This document shows, piece after piece, positions 23,405 through 32,803 of a stretch of 35,578 bases of DNA (its first letter is position 1; each line of letters starts with the position of its first letter). This stretch comes from Natroniella acetigena (lineage in GTDB: Bacteria; Bacillota; Halanaerobiia; Halobacteroidales; Halobacteroidaceae), in contig NZ_JALKBX010000023.1 of assembly GCF_023227745.1 (NCBI RefSeq), positions 1 to 35,578 on the forward strand. Reading direction: 5' to 3'. The notes below the pieces were generated by a model that did not search any database, was not told where the DNA came from, and worked only from the letters and a program-made list of their open reading frames with translations. Both the position numbers and the translations under genes were made by a program.

Positions 23405-25156
23405 TTATAATTCAACTTTATAAAATTGAACTTTATTAAATATTTTATCCCTTTGCTGATAATTAAATAAAATTGTTGTTAATGACTCTTCAACTTCTGT
23501 ACTCGGTTGCTCAATCACCTCTAATACATCATACTTAAAGGTCTCAATTTGAATCTTTCTTCTAATCTGTCTTGAAGAATAGTCAGCTAACTCTGGAACA
23601 ATTTCTGTTATCTTTGCTTGCTCTGCAGTAAAATCTCTGAATTTTTGATCATAATCTTCAATTTTGTATTTATCCAAAAACTCAGGTAGGTTAACCCTTC
23701 TTCTCCGTAACAAATAATCAAACTTTAAAATTTCATTAAATAGATCAAATCTTTTTGAACAATATTGCTGATAAAACTCCTGTAAAATTTGATATAATGA
23801 TTCTAACTTATGCGAATAGCGATAATATTCCTGTTCTTCCCAAAACTCTGCCAAATCTGCCCACAATGAAAAAGGGGCTTGATAAAAGTTTTGCTCTATA
23901 AATTTCAAACTATGATCAAAATGATGAGTATTACAGAAGGTTTCTAAAACTTCTTCTACCATCTCCAATTCTAATAATTCTTGATAGCTCAGCCACTTAT
24001 TCTCTAAGACTTGATAGGGCGGTTTATCCAAATAAAGATAACCGTATTCTTCAGCCTTCTCTCTCAAGCCTGACCCCTTTAATAATTTTAAAAAACCCAA
24101 CTGCAGCCGACCAGGTCGTAATTGATAGACATCATTGAAAGAATTTATAAAAGTTTGATAGTCCTCAGCCGGTAAGCCAGCAATTAAATCCAAATGCAAA
24201 TGAATATTTCTTGCTGCTTGTAACCTCTTTACAACTTCAGCTAGCTTAGTAAAATCGACCTTGCGATCAATTAATTCTAAGGTCTTTTGATTGGTACTCT
24301 GCACCCCAACCTCAAATTGAAAGTAACCAGCAGGTACCTCTTCTAAAAAACCAAGAACCTCTTCACTCAACAAATCTGCTGTAATCTCAAAGTGAAAATT
24401 CAAATCAGAATCACTCGGCTTATTTTCTACCAAAAATTGAAATATTTCAAGAGCACGATTCTGATCACAATTAAAGGTTCGATCAACAAATTTAACCTGC
24501 CTGACGTCTGCTTTAATCAACTTCAATAACTCCTCTTTTACTAACTCTAAGGGAAAGTATCTAACAGCTGATAATGTCGAAGATAAACAATATTGACAAT
24601 TAAAAGGACAACCTCGATTGGTTTCAAAATAGACTATCTTATGCTCTAGCCCCTCCAAGTTACCATATGGAGAAGGTACTTGCTCAAGTTGTAGTACTGG
24701 GCGAGGCTCATTTTTAATTATTCCTTGCTCGGTACGATAGACTAGACCAAGAACTTCTTCACAACTTTGTCCAGTAGTTAAATTAGTCAGTAATTGCTGG
24801 AAAGTCTCTTCTCCCTCACCATAGACAAGATAATCAATCTCTTGATACTCTTTCATTAAGTCAACTGGATCATAAGATACCTCTGGCCCCCCTAAGACAA
24901 TAATCAACTCTGGTTTAACCTGTTTTAAGATCTTAATCACTTCTAATACTTGCTCCATATTCCATATATAACATGAAAAACCAACCAAATCTGGCTCTTG
25001 TTTATAAATCTCTGCTGCAATATAATCACTAGCTTGATTGATCGTATATTCAGCCAACTCAATTTCAAACTGTCCCTGACAATAGCTCTTTAAGTACCTT
25101 AATGCTAAAGAAGAATGAATAAATTTAGCATTTAATGCCGTCAACAAGACATTCAT
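23405..25156 (-). CDS. B12-binding radical SAM protein with DUF4080-type C-terminus
   Basis: A 583-residue protein: N-terminal cobalamin-binding-like domain (1-140; DLVGFSCYIWNM, VLGGPEVSYDP, YLVYGEGEETF), radical SAM core with CPFNCQYC (C183, C187, C190), and a long charged C-terminal region typical of the DUF4080 group. The family is widespread in Clostridia and Halanaerobia; substrate unknown. The start MNVLLTALNAKFIHSSLALRYL is the usual N-terminus. No functional partner is seen nearby. Confidence 0.87.
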   Translation of the reverse strand: MNVLLTALNAKFIHSSLALRYLKSYCQGQFEIELAEYTINQASDYIAAEIYKQEPDLVGFSCYIWNMEQVLEVIKILKQVKPELIIVLGGPEVSYDPVDLMKEYQEIDYLVYGEGEETFQQLLTNLTTGQSCEEVLGLVYRTEQGIIKNEPRPVLQLEQVPSPYGNLEGLEHKIVYFETNRGCPFNCQYCLSSTLSAVRYFPLELVKEELLKLIKADVRQVKFVDRTFNCDQNRALEIFQFLVENKPSDSDLNFHFEITADLLSEEVLGFLEEVPAGYFQFEVGVQSTNQKTLELIDRKVDFTKLAEVVKRLQAARNIHLHLDLIAGLPAEDYQTFINSFNDVYQLRPGRLQLGFLKLLKGSGLREKAEEYGYLYLDKPPYQVLENKWLSYQELLELEMVEEVLETFCNTHHFDHSLKFIEQNFYQAPFSLWADLAEFWEEQEYYRYSHKLESLYQILQEFYQQYCSKRFDLFNEILKFDYLLRRRRVNLPEFLDKYKIEDYDQKFRDFTAEQAKITEIVPELADYSSRQIRRKIQIETFKYDVLEVIEQPSTEVEESLTTILFNYQQRDKIFNKVQFYKVEL

Positions 25157-25238
25157 AAAGTCAATCCCCTCTTTCCATCTTTAATTATATAATCATGTAC
25201 GTCAACTTAATACATACTTTTCTAATCACCTTACTTTT

Positions 25239-25505
25239 TATTGATATATAGCTTAACTTCAATTTACAATGTACAATTGACAAAATTGACAATTAAAACC
25301 TTTAAATCTTATAACCAAAATCAATCAAAGCTTATTATCACAAGGTTTTTCAGAAAACTTAAGCTTTTAAGAACTTGAACTTTAATTGTAAATTGTACAT
25401 TCCGTCAATTGTCAATTGTGAAGCTATATTGTAATAAAGCTTCACTTCGACTCCCTATAATACCAAAAATTATCTTGAGTTAACGCGGATGATTGTATAA
25501 TATAT
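25239..25505. repeat. Intergenic hairpin element, copy E (A/T-shifted arms)
   Basis: Same layout as B and C, but arms read CAATTTACAATGTACAATTGACAA on the left and TTGTAAATTGTACA...GTCAATTGTCAATTG on the right: G in the left arm is replaced by A and C in the right arm by T, so pairing is kept. The tail AATAAAGCTTCACTT and GTTAACGC.GATGAT is shared with copy C. Confidence 0.8.
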
Positions 25506-25540
25506 CTTTCGAGATTATAATTTTAAAACCTTCTTTATTA

Positions 25541-25568
25541 GCTAAAAAGCACCCCTTAAGGGGTGCTT
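25541..25568 (-). terminator. Rho-independent terminator of the CBS gene
   Basis: Stem AAAGCACCCC / GGGGTGCTTT with loop TTAA, then a T-run on the minus strand, just after the CBS stop. Confidence 0.92.
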
Positions 25569-25579
25569 TCAGCTTAAAG

Positions 25580-26008
25580 TTATTTTTGTGGTCTACTTGG
25601 AGTAGATATAGTTGATAATGCATCCGCAGCTTCCATATCAGTCTCAGGTTGAACTGATATATCTCCTAAAGAAACAATACCTACCAAATTACCATTCTCT
25701 ACAATAGGTAATCTTCTAATTTGATTCTCTGCCATCAGATCAGCAGCTTCTTGAGTCGTCATCTCTGGACTCCCATAGACTAAACCACTGGACATAATCT
25801 GCTCTACAGCAGTATTACCATCATTATTTTGAGCAACATTACGAATTGTTATATCTCGATCTGTTACTATTCCTACTGGCTCCTGTCCATTACTGACAGG
25901 AATTGCTCCTACATTTAGCTCTTTCATCTTTTGAGCTGCTTCACTTACGCTTGCAGTTGGCTCAACTGTTGATACATCTGAAGTCATAACTTGTCTAATA
26001 TCCATCAT
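25580..26008 (-). CDS. Tandem CBS-domain protein
   Basis: A 142-residue protein made of two CBS motifs (about 8-60 and 70-125) with DVSTVEPTASVSEAAQKM and PVGIVTDRDI typical of adenosyl-ligand sensors. It probably binds AMP, ATP or SAM; the target is unknown. Two adjacent ATG codons follow GGAGGAGG; the second (26005) has the better spacing, the first is kept as the longer form. Monocistronic with its own terminator. Confidence 0.88.
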   Translation of the reverse strand: MMDIRQVMTSDVSTVEPTASVSEAAQKMKELNVGAIPVSNGQEPVGIVTDRDITIRNVAQNNDGNTAVEQIMSSGLVYGSPEMTTQEAADLMAENQIRRLPIVENGNLVGIVSLGDISVQPETDMEAADALSTISTPSRPQK

Positions 26009-26074
26009 ATCCTCCTCCTTTTCAAGATTAGGATATGCAATTAATTAAATTTTAATCATAATTATAATTAAAAT

Positions 26075-27280
26075 TTAATTGCTACTGGCTTTGCTTAATT
26101 CTTGCTCATTACTGACAGCCAAATTATTTTCTTCTAAAAATTTGTACTTTAACCAACCAGTCAACAAGATTAAACTGATTAAATAAATAATTAAGATCCC
26201 ATAACCAAGCTCAATACCGACTAGATCATTTATAACTCCTGGCAACCAATTAGCTAACAAAACATCTCCTAAACTACCTGCTGCTAAGGTCAAACTGATA
26301 ATTATAGTTAACTGCTGTTCAAATTCCTCAAACATAGCCGCCTGCATAGTAGGAAAGATAGAACCCAAAAATAAACCTGTAATTGAAAATAAAACAGCAA
26401 ACTGCTCCGGGCCAACCAATGCCACTAAAATAATTACACCGGAACTAACAGCACAAATCAAGACCAAATATAAATATTCGATTTTCTCTACAACAAAAAT
26501 AGTTAAGAATCTTCCTACCGTAAACAAAACAAAAAAAAGTGATAAATAAAAGCTGATTTCAGTCTCACTTCTTCCTTGGACATCAGTTAAATAAATCCCC
26601 ATCCAATTTGCTGCACCAAGTTCAATCCCAACATATAATAAAAACATCATAGCAAAAATAACGACTCGAGAATCTTTAATCACTTCCAAAAACAGAAGCT
26701 TTTCATTTTTGTTATCCGTCTCAGTTGTAGGAAATTTACAATAAAGCCCTAATAACAATAAAAATAAAACCAATCCAATTGCAAAAAGATAGACACTCTC
26801 CCAACCAAATCCCCTGCGCAGTAAATAACCAGCATAAACTGGAGCTACAATACCACCAACTCCAAAAAAGAGATGAAATATATTCATCTTTCTGCCCCGC
26901 TCTTTAATAAAAATCAAAGATGCCAATGTATTACTGGTCACACTTAAGATTCCTACTCCAATTCCAAATACTCCCATTACAGCTACAAACAACTGATAAG
27001 TAGCTACATAACTGATCCCAACTAAAACAGCCATGATTACTACTAAACCTAGTAAAAATGTATTCTTTAGCCCAAACTTTTTAATTAAAAATCCACTACT
27101 AGACATAGCAATAATACTTCCTACCGCCATTACTGAAAAAGCAGACCCTAAATAAGAATAACTAATCTGGAATGTATCTTGAATTAAGGGAGCAACTTGC
27201 CCTCTTAAGTTGACTAATAATCCAAAAGTTAACAACATTGCATAAGCTAAAATACCTAATAAGCTACGATTATCTAACAA
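26075..27280 (-). CDS. Major facilitator superfamily transporter
   Basis: A 401-residue membrane protein with about 12 predicted hydrophobic segments in two halves and a charged central loop (TETDNKNEKLLF, around 190). The layout resembles sugar/drug MFS permeases of the FucP-like group. Substrate cannot be told from sequence. The start is TTG at 27278-27280, with AGGAGG 12 nt upstream, somewhat far; no better start is in frame because a TAG stands two codons before it. Confidence 0.82.
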   Translation of the reverse strand: MLDNRSLLGILAYAMLLTFGLLVNLRGQVAPLIQDTFQISYSYLGSAFSVMAVGSIIAMSSSGFLIKKFGLKNTFLLGLVVIMAVLVGISYVATYQLFVAVMGVFGIGVGILSVTSNTLASLIFIKERGRKMNIFHLFFGVGGIVAPVYAGYLLRRGFGWESVYLFAIGLVLFLLLLGLYCKFPTTETDNKNEKLLFLEVIKDSRVVIFAMMFLLYVGIELGAANWMGIYLTDVQGRSETEISFYLSLFFVLFTVGRFLTIFVVEKIEYLYLVLICAVSSGVIILVALVGPEQFAVLFSITGLFLGSIFPTMQAAMFEEFEQQLTIIISLTLAAGSLGDVLLANWLPGVINDLVGIELGYGILIIYLISLILLTGWLKYKFLEENNLAVSNEQELSKASSN

Positions 27281-27368
27281 TCTCTAATCAATCCTCCTAA
27301 CTAGAAGTAGTGCTCTCCCTACAAGTCTTATTAGACTTTCTGTAATAAATTCTGTAATAAAAACTATT

Positions 27369-27432
27369 TGCTAAATTAAAGCCTGTTATTACAATACTTC
27401 GCAGATAACTAAATTTCTCTGCACCCCGTCTT
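27369..27432. repeat. Dispersed repeat of the CTCAGCTAAATTAAAGCCTG family, copy 2
   Basis: Matches 11664-11733 with few differences (TGCTAAATTAAAGCCTG, ACAATACTTCGCAGA, AACTAAATTTCTCT). Confidence 0.75.
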
Positions 27433-27518
27433 AGTGTACAATTGACAATTAAATTTAAAACCACACAATCAAAACACTAAAAAATCAATATCTAGAGGCT
27501 AAAAACTGACTACCTCTT

Positions 27519-27560
27519 TGGCTTTTTAATATTTTCTTTTAGCTGAAAATACTCTAAGAC
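27519..27560. repeat. Right-arm sequence of the 29970-30088 inverted repeat
   Basis: GGCTTTTTAATATTTTCTTT and TAGCTGAAAATACTCTAA correspond to the right half of the element at 29970-30088; here it is separated from its left half (27369-27432) by unique sequence. Confidence 0.65.
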
Positions 27561-27570
27561 TATCTAACTT

Positions 27571-27678
27571 TCAGTTATTGATCACTACATAGCTACTTAC
27601 TAAAACCAATCCTCCTCCAACAGTCCAAACTGTCGGTAAGCCAATCAATCTTAACAAAGTTATTGTATCATAATCAAC
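27571..27678 (-). pseudogene. Remnant of a membrane-protein gene, possibly EamA-type transporter C-terminus
   Basis: A frame of 35 codons without a start reads TLLRLIGLPTVWTVGGGLVL then VSSYVVINN and TGA. A hydrophobic helix with a GGGLVL core before a short tail resembles the last helix of EamA/DMT transporters. It follows a TAA directly and has no start or ribosome site. Resemblance is by eye only. Confidence 0.35.
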
Positions 27679-27767
27679 TTAAAATTAATAGAATTATAAT
27701 AAACCGAATACTAATATAAGCTATGAAACAAACATAAACGTTAATTACTAGAAATAATTAACATTTA

Positions 27768-28697
27768 TCAACTTCCTTGAATAATATAAACCAATAAAGG
27801 AATTGTTAGCAACGATAATAAAGTGCTCAAAAAGACACCTTCTGAAGCTAAAGCTGAATTATCTGTGAATTTTTCTGCAAAAATTGCTGTCAATGCAGCC
27901 ACAGGCATCCCTGTTAATATAACACTAACACTTATAATCAAAGGATTTACAGCTAGAATATTTAAAACAAAAAAAACTACTACAGGAATGATAAGCTGTT
28001 TGAGCAAGGTAATTAGCCATAACTTAAAATTAGAAAAGACTCCAGACAATTCAATCTGAGATAAGGTTGAGCCAACCACAATTAAAGCTAAAGGAGTAGT
28101 GGTAGCTCCTAACATTTCTAAGACATTGTTAATAGAAGCTGGTATTTCAACTGAGAATAGAAAAATTAAAAAACCTAAAATAACAGCTAAAATACCAGGA
28201 TTCAATAAATTTCTAAACGAAAACCCTCTTTCTTCTTGATTCATAATGATAATCCCAAAGGTCCAAATAAAAATATTAACTACTAAATTATAAATTGCTG
28301 CTAAGAAGATACCCTCCGTTCCAAAAATAACCTCAATGATTGGAAAGCCAATAAAAGCAGTATTCCCAAAAACTACCATGAATTGATAGATCGATTTTTT
28401 ATCTTGCTTTGAATCCATAAAATTAACCATTAAATATGAAATCAAAATTAGTGTTACAAAAATTCCTAAACCAATTAAAAAAACATTTCTAATTTGAATT
28501 AATCGTTCTATACTGAATTCATAATTCATAGAAATTAAAATTAGAGCAGGCAGACTGATATAAAGAACAATATTTGATAAATTTTCATTCAAGTTCTCAT
28601 TAACTAGATTAAACTTTCTGATCGCAAAACCTAGCGCTAATACTAAAAAAAGGATTAAGATTTGATTAAACACAGTTAAAAAATCAATTCCAACCAT
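27768..28697 (-). CDS. AEC (auxin efflux carrier) family transporter
   Basis: A 309-residue membrane protein with about ten hydrophobic segments and the AEC pattern: LALGFAIRKFNLVNENL near the N-terminus, LYISLPALILISM, GNTAFIGFPI and a C-terminal GMPVAALTAIFAEKF. Members export organic acids such as malate or malonate or amino-acid-like compounds; the substrate is not predictable here. ATG at 28695-28697 is very close to AAAGGA. Divergent from the HTH gene at 28966. Confidence 0.85.
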   Translation of the reverse strand: MVGIDFLTVFNQILILFLVLALGFAIRKFNLVNENLNENLSNIVLYISLPALILISMNYEFSIERLIQIRNVFLIGLGIFVTLILISYLMVNFMDSKQDKKSIYQFMVVFGNTAFIGFPIIEVIFGTEGIFLAAIYNLVVNIFIWTFGIIIMNQEERGFSFRNLLNPGILAVILGFLIFLFSVEIPASINNVLEMLGATTTPLALIVVGSTLSQIELSGVFSNFKLWLITLLKQLIIPVVVFFVLNILAVNPLIISVSVILTGMPVAALTAIFAEKFTDNSALASEGVFLSTLLSLLTIPLLVYIIQGS

Positions 28698-28868
28698 TCC
28701 TTTCTTGATTTAATTGACTTGTGATGTAATTAATCAGACTTAACTGCTTTATTGAACTATTAATAGCTGTTTTTTAATTATTATAAACAAATTTTGATTT
28801 GATTATTAAATTAAATAGTTCTATAATTAAGTCTAAGCTACTTTATTGAAATATTTAATCTATCACCC

Positions 28869-28897
28869 TTGGGTTATTTAACTAAAATATGTAATAT
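28869..28897 (+). promoter_or_regulatory. Possible promoter of the HTH gene
   Basis: TTGGGT, 17 nt, TAATAT on the plus strand, about 70 nt before the start codon. -10 fits 4 of 6, -35 only the TTG; weak. Confidence 0.35.
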
Positions 28898-28965
28898 TTT
28901 TGAAGGGGTAGCAAGGAGTTTGACTGGGAATAAAGAAAAGCACTAGTATAAAGGAGGAATCTATT

Positions 28966-29928
28966 ATGGAAAGTAATTATACAGTCAAAAACTTAGCTAA
29001 ATATTTTGATTGTAGTTCACAAACAATCCGTAATTATCTGAAACAAATTGAAGAAGAAAAACCTAAACTGGTTACTAGGGGTAAAAGAAATAAATATATA
29101 CTAACCGAAAATGGATTTCAGTATCTAAGACAATTATTAGGTAATGAACTGACTTGTAGTAATAATTTTTTATTGAAGTTTATTATCTGTGATGAATTAA
29201 AATCATTAATCGATAAAGATACCAGCTATACTTTGCAGTATACTAAACGTACTAGAATCAAACAGAAAAAAGATTTGACTTACTTTGATCAGTTACCAAC
29301 CTTACTCCAAAAAAGATATGAAAAATTCGCTAAAAAATTTTTATACTGGCTGAAAAGAAAATTTATTTCTTCAAATATAACAAAAATCATTGTAGATAGA
29401 TTGCCAAAATGGAAACAAAATGACAAGGAAGACGTAGATATAAGGATTACATTTTATGAAGGTAATCATCCGCAGGATTTAAATCTGATTATTAAAGAAG
29501 AATTAACCAGCCTGCAAGAGATGAAACTGGAAAAATTTCAACAAAATTTAGAAAATAATGAACAATTAAGAGATGAATTTTCTAATCTTCAATTTAATAC
29601 TACTAACAAAAGAATCTTTCTTTCTAATTTAGCTAATCTATTAAATAAGATTGATGATAAACGCCTAATTAAGAAACTTTTTAAGTTAATAGTAGGGGCC
29701 AACCCTCATTATCAGATCATTGCTGAACCTGAAATCTTAATCATCAACTTTACTAAGATTAAATTACCGACCAAGGTCTCAGCTAATTATGATCAACAAG
29801 AGAATAAATTATTAATTAACTTTAATAATAACTGTAACTTAACCTGTTCATTAGAACCAGAAGAATCAGAAAAGTTAATCATTAACTTTCAACAAGTTCC
29901 CCCAACTCTAGACTTAACCTTAATCTAA
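28966..29928 (+). CDS. Unrecognised HTH-domain protein
   Basis: A 320-residue protein I do not recognise. The N-terminus (3-60) looks like a helix-turn-helix: YTVKNLAKYFDCSSQTIRNY, then a KLVTRGKRNKYILTENG wing. The rest is charged and helical with KRTRIKQKK-type basic stretches and long Lys/Glu/Asn runs, ending in a beta-rich segment. Only three Cys; no catalytic motif. ATG follows AAAGGAGG. It faces the AEC gene and may or may not control it. Codon use matches neighbours. Could be a replication- or phage-type regulator or a host transcription factor. Confidence 0.8.
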   Translation: MESNYTVKNLAKYFDCSSQTIRNYLKQIEEEKPKLVTRGKRNKYILTENGFQYLRQLLGNELTCSNNFLLKFIICDELKSLIDKDTSYTLQYTKRTRIKQKKDLTYFDQLPTLLQKRYEKFAKKFLYWLKRKFISSNITKIIVDRLPKWKQNDKEDVDIRITFYEGNHPQDLNLIIKEELTSLQEMKLEKFQQNLENNEQLRDEFSNLQFNTTNKRIFLSNLANLLNKIDDKRLIKKLFKLIVGANPHYQIIAEPEILIINFTKIKLPTKVSANYDQQENKLLINFNNNCNLTCSLEPEESEKLIINFQQVPPTLDLTLI

Positions 29929-29969
29929 GTAACCCATTTAAAAACAGTAAAATCAAATTCTTACAATCA

Positions 29970-30088
29970 ATAACAACCCCCTGTTAACTTAACTAGTACT
30001 CTCAGCTAAATTAAAGCCTGTTATTACAATTTTAGCTTTCTAATATTTTCTTTTAGCTGAGAGTACTCTTAACAAGGGATTGTTAATT
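29970..30088. repeat. Long inverted-repeat element (MITE-like)
   Basis: Left AACAACCCCCTGTTAA...AGTACTCTCAGCTAAA pairs with right TTTAGCTGAGAGTACT...TTAACAAGGGATTGTT, giving arms of about 40 nt. The middle is ATTAAAGCCTGTTATTACAA. Pieces recur at 11657-11733, 27369-27432 and 27519-27560. No coding capacity. Confidence 0.75.
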
Positions 30089-30097
30089 ATTTTATAT

Positions 30098-30175
30098 TTA
30101 TCAACTTAATACATAATTTTCTAGTTAAATTAAAGAATCCTAAAAGAACTTGGACTTGCGATTTTTACTCACACT
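30098..30175. repeat. Fragments of other intergenic repeats
   Basis: TCAACTTAATACATA.TTTTCTA is shared with 25203-25223, and AGAACTTGGACTTG...TTTTTACTCACAC resembles the right half of hairpin copy A (about 10715-10745). Confidence 0.45.
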
Positions 30176-30178
30176 AAA

Positions 30179-32689
30179 TTACTTATAATACTCAAAATAT
30201 TCTTCAGCTGTAGGAATTCTTCCTAAGATAGCAGCAACTGCTGCTACATGAGCACCACCTAAATATGTTTTAGAATCAGCCGGACCAATTCTAGATTGAT
30301 AGTTACGAGTTGTCGTCGTCAAGGCAATAGCACCAGAGCCAATTCTACGCTTATTACCCATACATAAACCACAACCAGGCATCGTAATTGTAGCACCAGC
30401 TGCTGTCAAGCTAGCCAAACTACCATCCTGGGCTAGTTGATTATAAATATCACGTGAAGCAGGACAGACTACAAAATTAACCCCCTGTGGTACTTGTTTA
30501 CCTTCTAAAATCCTAGCTGCTGCTTGAATACTCTCTAAATCTCCTCCCACACAGCTACCAATAAAGATCTCATCTAACTCCACTCCACCTACTTCTGATA
30601 GACCAGCTACATTATCAGGATGATGTGGTTTAGCTACTAATGGCTCCTCCACTTCATCTAAAGGAATCTCAATTATAGCTGCATACTGAGCATCTTGATC
30701 AGGCTGTAAAAGAACAGGATCAGCTAAAAACTCTTCAATTGATGCGATCGTCTCCTTAACAGATGGAGAAGTCTCAGCATCTACTCTCGATTTTAGATAC
30801 TCCAAATTATTCTCAATCGCTTCGATGGTCTTCTGATCAGAAACTACAACCCCAGCTGAAGCACTCCTTTCAGCTACAGCATTAGTCAGGATATATCGCT
30901 CATCAGAATCTAAAAAGTCAACCCCTTCCATCTCGATAATCCGCCCATTATAGACATCTTTACCGACAGTCTTTTCAGCATAGGTTACTAATGTAGAGAC
31001 TAAGTCCCTAGCAGTAATACCTTCTTTCGGTTGACCAGTAAAGACAACCCTTACAGATTCATCCATCGTTAGATCCTGCTTACCATACTTCATCGCACCT
31101 GCTACAATATCTGAAGCAGCAGGAAAAGAGATCCCGCGTGGTGTTCGAGTATGAGAGTCTCCACCAACGACTACATCAGTCGGTAAGACAAAACGATTAG
31201 CAATGGTATGAATAATCCCTTCACCAGGCTCAAGACAGACTCCACCTCGCTCAGTAACAAACTCTTCAATAAATTGATGCCTGTCCCGATCTTCTGTAGA
31301 TGGACACTCACCTGTATGGCATAAAGACTGAACTACAAACTCTGCTCCAAAATCTTCCCCAGCCATAGCTTGATACTCATCAAGGGTCATTGGCCCGGTA
31401 GTATCTTGAGAGTAAACCCCTCTAATCTTAACAGTAGCAGTCTCACCAGGCAAGATTGTATCCTTTCCATCAAGCCTATTAAACCCAACAATCTTTTGGG
31501 CCAACGTCTGTGGTACCCGCTCTTGCTCAGCTTGAGCTGGCAACTTGCTTTGATCAAAATCAATTCCCTGCTTAGTACAATAATCAATGGCCCATTGCTG
31601 CAACTCATTACCGGCATCAAAGTAAGTCATACCACCTGCAGCTATCTTATCTAAGTTATATTGAATCGGTAATTTAACCTCTAATTCTTCTTCGCTATTG
31701 ACAATCAACTTTTCATTCTCCAAATCTACCTCTAATTGATCCCCTTCTGTAATACTATCAGTATTACACTCTAATGGTAAGATAGCAGAAGCTACTAAGG
31801 AATTCTTAAAGATTGGAGCAAAACTTTTAGCAATTACAACTCCACCTTCTTTCTTCTCTGGCTCACCATCAACTGGCTTACCTAAGACCTGCAGCATTGT
31901 ATAAGTAGCAGACTTTCTAGAAGAACCTTCACCTAACGCTGCTCCTGCTACAAAGAAGATATCTTGTCCCTCTTCTTTCAACCCTTCTAAACGCTCTAAA
32001 AAATCAGCTTCATCTTCTCGACCCTCCATAATAAATTGAGCATGTAATGGATGATCGGTTCGACTATCTGCATTTTTAGAAGGGCTTAAGTGACCAGTAG
32101 TAATATTATCGCCAACCTTAATACCTAAGCCTTGATATTTATCTTCTAATCTCCAGTCTGTAGCAAAATCTCGTTCACCCCAACTCTTAATTAGCTCTAC
32201 AACAGTATCGTTATCTGCTGCTAACTGGGCCAACTTATCAAATTCTGCTCGATTAATTAAAACCGTCTCTTTTAGGATTTCTGTAATCTGGTCAACAAAA
32301 TGACCTTCTTCTAATAATTTTACCAACTGACCAGCAGCTGCTCCACCCTTCATTTGGGCCAACAACTCCAACGCTTCTGCTTGCGATAAGTAGTCAGTTA
32401 CTAATTCTCCCCTTACAATTTCAGCCAAACCTTCTGCCTTAATATGTGAAGAAGGAAAAGTACCCCTTCTTACTTCCTCAGTCAATAATCTTACTAATAA
32501 TTGATCTAAACTCTCTTCATTACAGATAGTAAATCTTTCTTTTTCTAAACCTTCTAATTGTAATCCAGCACTTATCACTTCAACCTCGGTAGTCGATAAT
32601 GGTCGTGGCGATAAATCATAATCTTTCTTTCTGGCTAAAACTTTCTTCTTATACTCTTCTAAAACTTCTAATAGATCTCTTTTCTCCAT
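30179..32689 (-). CDS. acnB: Aconitate hydratase B
   Basis: Fe-S dehydratase interconverting citrate and isocitrate (AcnB also handles 2-methylisocitrate). The 836 residues follow AcnB order: N-terminal HEAT-like domain (1-160), swivel domain with GHLSPSKNADSRTDHPLHA, then the three catalytic domains with GGDSHTRTPRGISFPAASD. Cluster ligands are C713 (GSCVGG) and C773/C776 (GCGLCMGN). A partial or branched TCA cycle feeding glutamate is likely, which is inference. Start ATG follows AGGAGGAG. It stands downstream of cheW, separated by 114 nt. Confidence 0.94.
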   Translation of the reverse strand: MEKRDLLEVLEEYKKKVLARKKDYDLSPRPLSTTEVEVISAGLQLEGLEKERFTICNEESLDQLLVRLLTEEVRRGTFPSSHIKAEGLAEIVRGELVTDYLSQAEALELLAQMKGGAAAGQLVKLLEEGHFVDQITEILKETVLINRAEFDKLAQLAADNDTVVELIKSWGERDFATDWRLEDKYQGLGIKVGDNITTGHLSPSKNADSRTDHPLHAQFIMEGREDEADFLERLEGLKEEGQDIFFVAGAALGEGSSRKSATYTMLQVLGKPVDGEPEKKEGGVVIAKSFAPIFKNSLVASAILPLECNTDSITEGDQLEVDLENEKLIVNSEEELEVKLPIQYNLDKIAAGGMTYFDAGNELQQWAIDYCTKQGIDFDQSKLPAQAEQERVPQTLAQKIVGFNRLDGKDTILPGETATVKIRGVYSQDTTGPMTLDEYQAMAGEDFGAEFVVQSLCHTGECPSTEDRDRHQFIEEFVTERGGVCLEPGEGIIHTIANRFVLPTDVVVGGDSHTRTPRGISFPAASDIVAGAMKYGKQDLTMDESVRVVFTGQPKEGITARDLVSTLVTYAEKTVGKDVYNGRIIEMEGVDFLDSDERYILTNAVAERSASAGVVVSDQKTIEAIENNLEYLKSRVDAETSPSVKETIASIEEFLADPVLLQPDQDAQYAAIIEIPLDEVEEPLVAKPHHPDNVAGLSEVGGVELDEIFIGSCVGGDLESIQAAARILEGKQVPQGVNFVVCPASRDIYNQLAQDGSLASLTAAGATITMPGCGLCMGNKRRIGSGAIALTTTTRNYQSRIGPADSKTYLGGAHVAAVAAILGRIPTAEEYFEYYK

Positions 32690-32803
32690 ACTCTACTCCT
32701 CCTATAGTTAGTTATTTACTTATAATTATATCTTAAATTCTATAAATTTACAAACAGTTAACATCAGTTAAGTCTAAATTTGATGTTAAGTTTAGTTAGC
32801 CAG

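Larger units (their letters stand above)
25157..25579. other. Gene-free region between radical SAM and CBS genes
   Basis: Holds hairpin element E and the CBS-gene terminator; no coding sequence is seen. Confidence 0.6.
27281..27767. other. Gene-free region with repeats and a decayed gene tail
   Basis: Contains dispersed repeats (27369-27432 and 27519-27560), a lone hairpin-family left arm (AGTGTACAATTGACAATT, about 27433) and the coding remnant at 27571-27678. No intact gene. Confidence 0.6.

Noticed and set aside
31370-31654. Frames overlapping acnB on both strands
   Set aside because: Shadows of a well-supported acnB coding frame.
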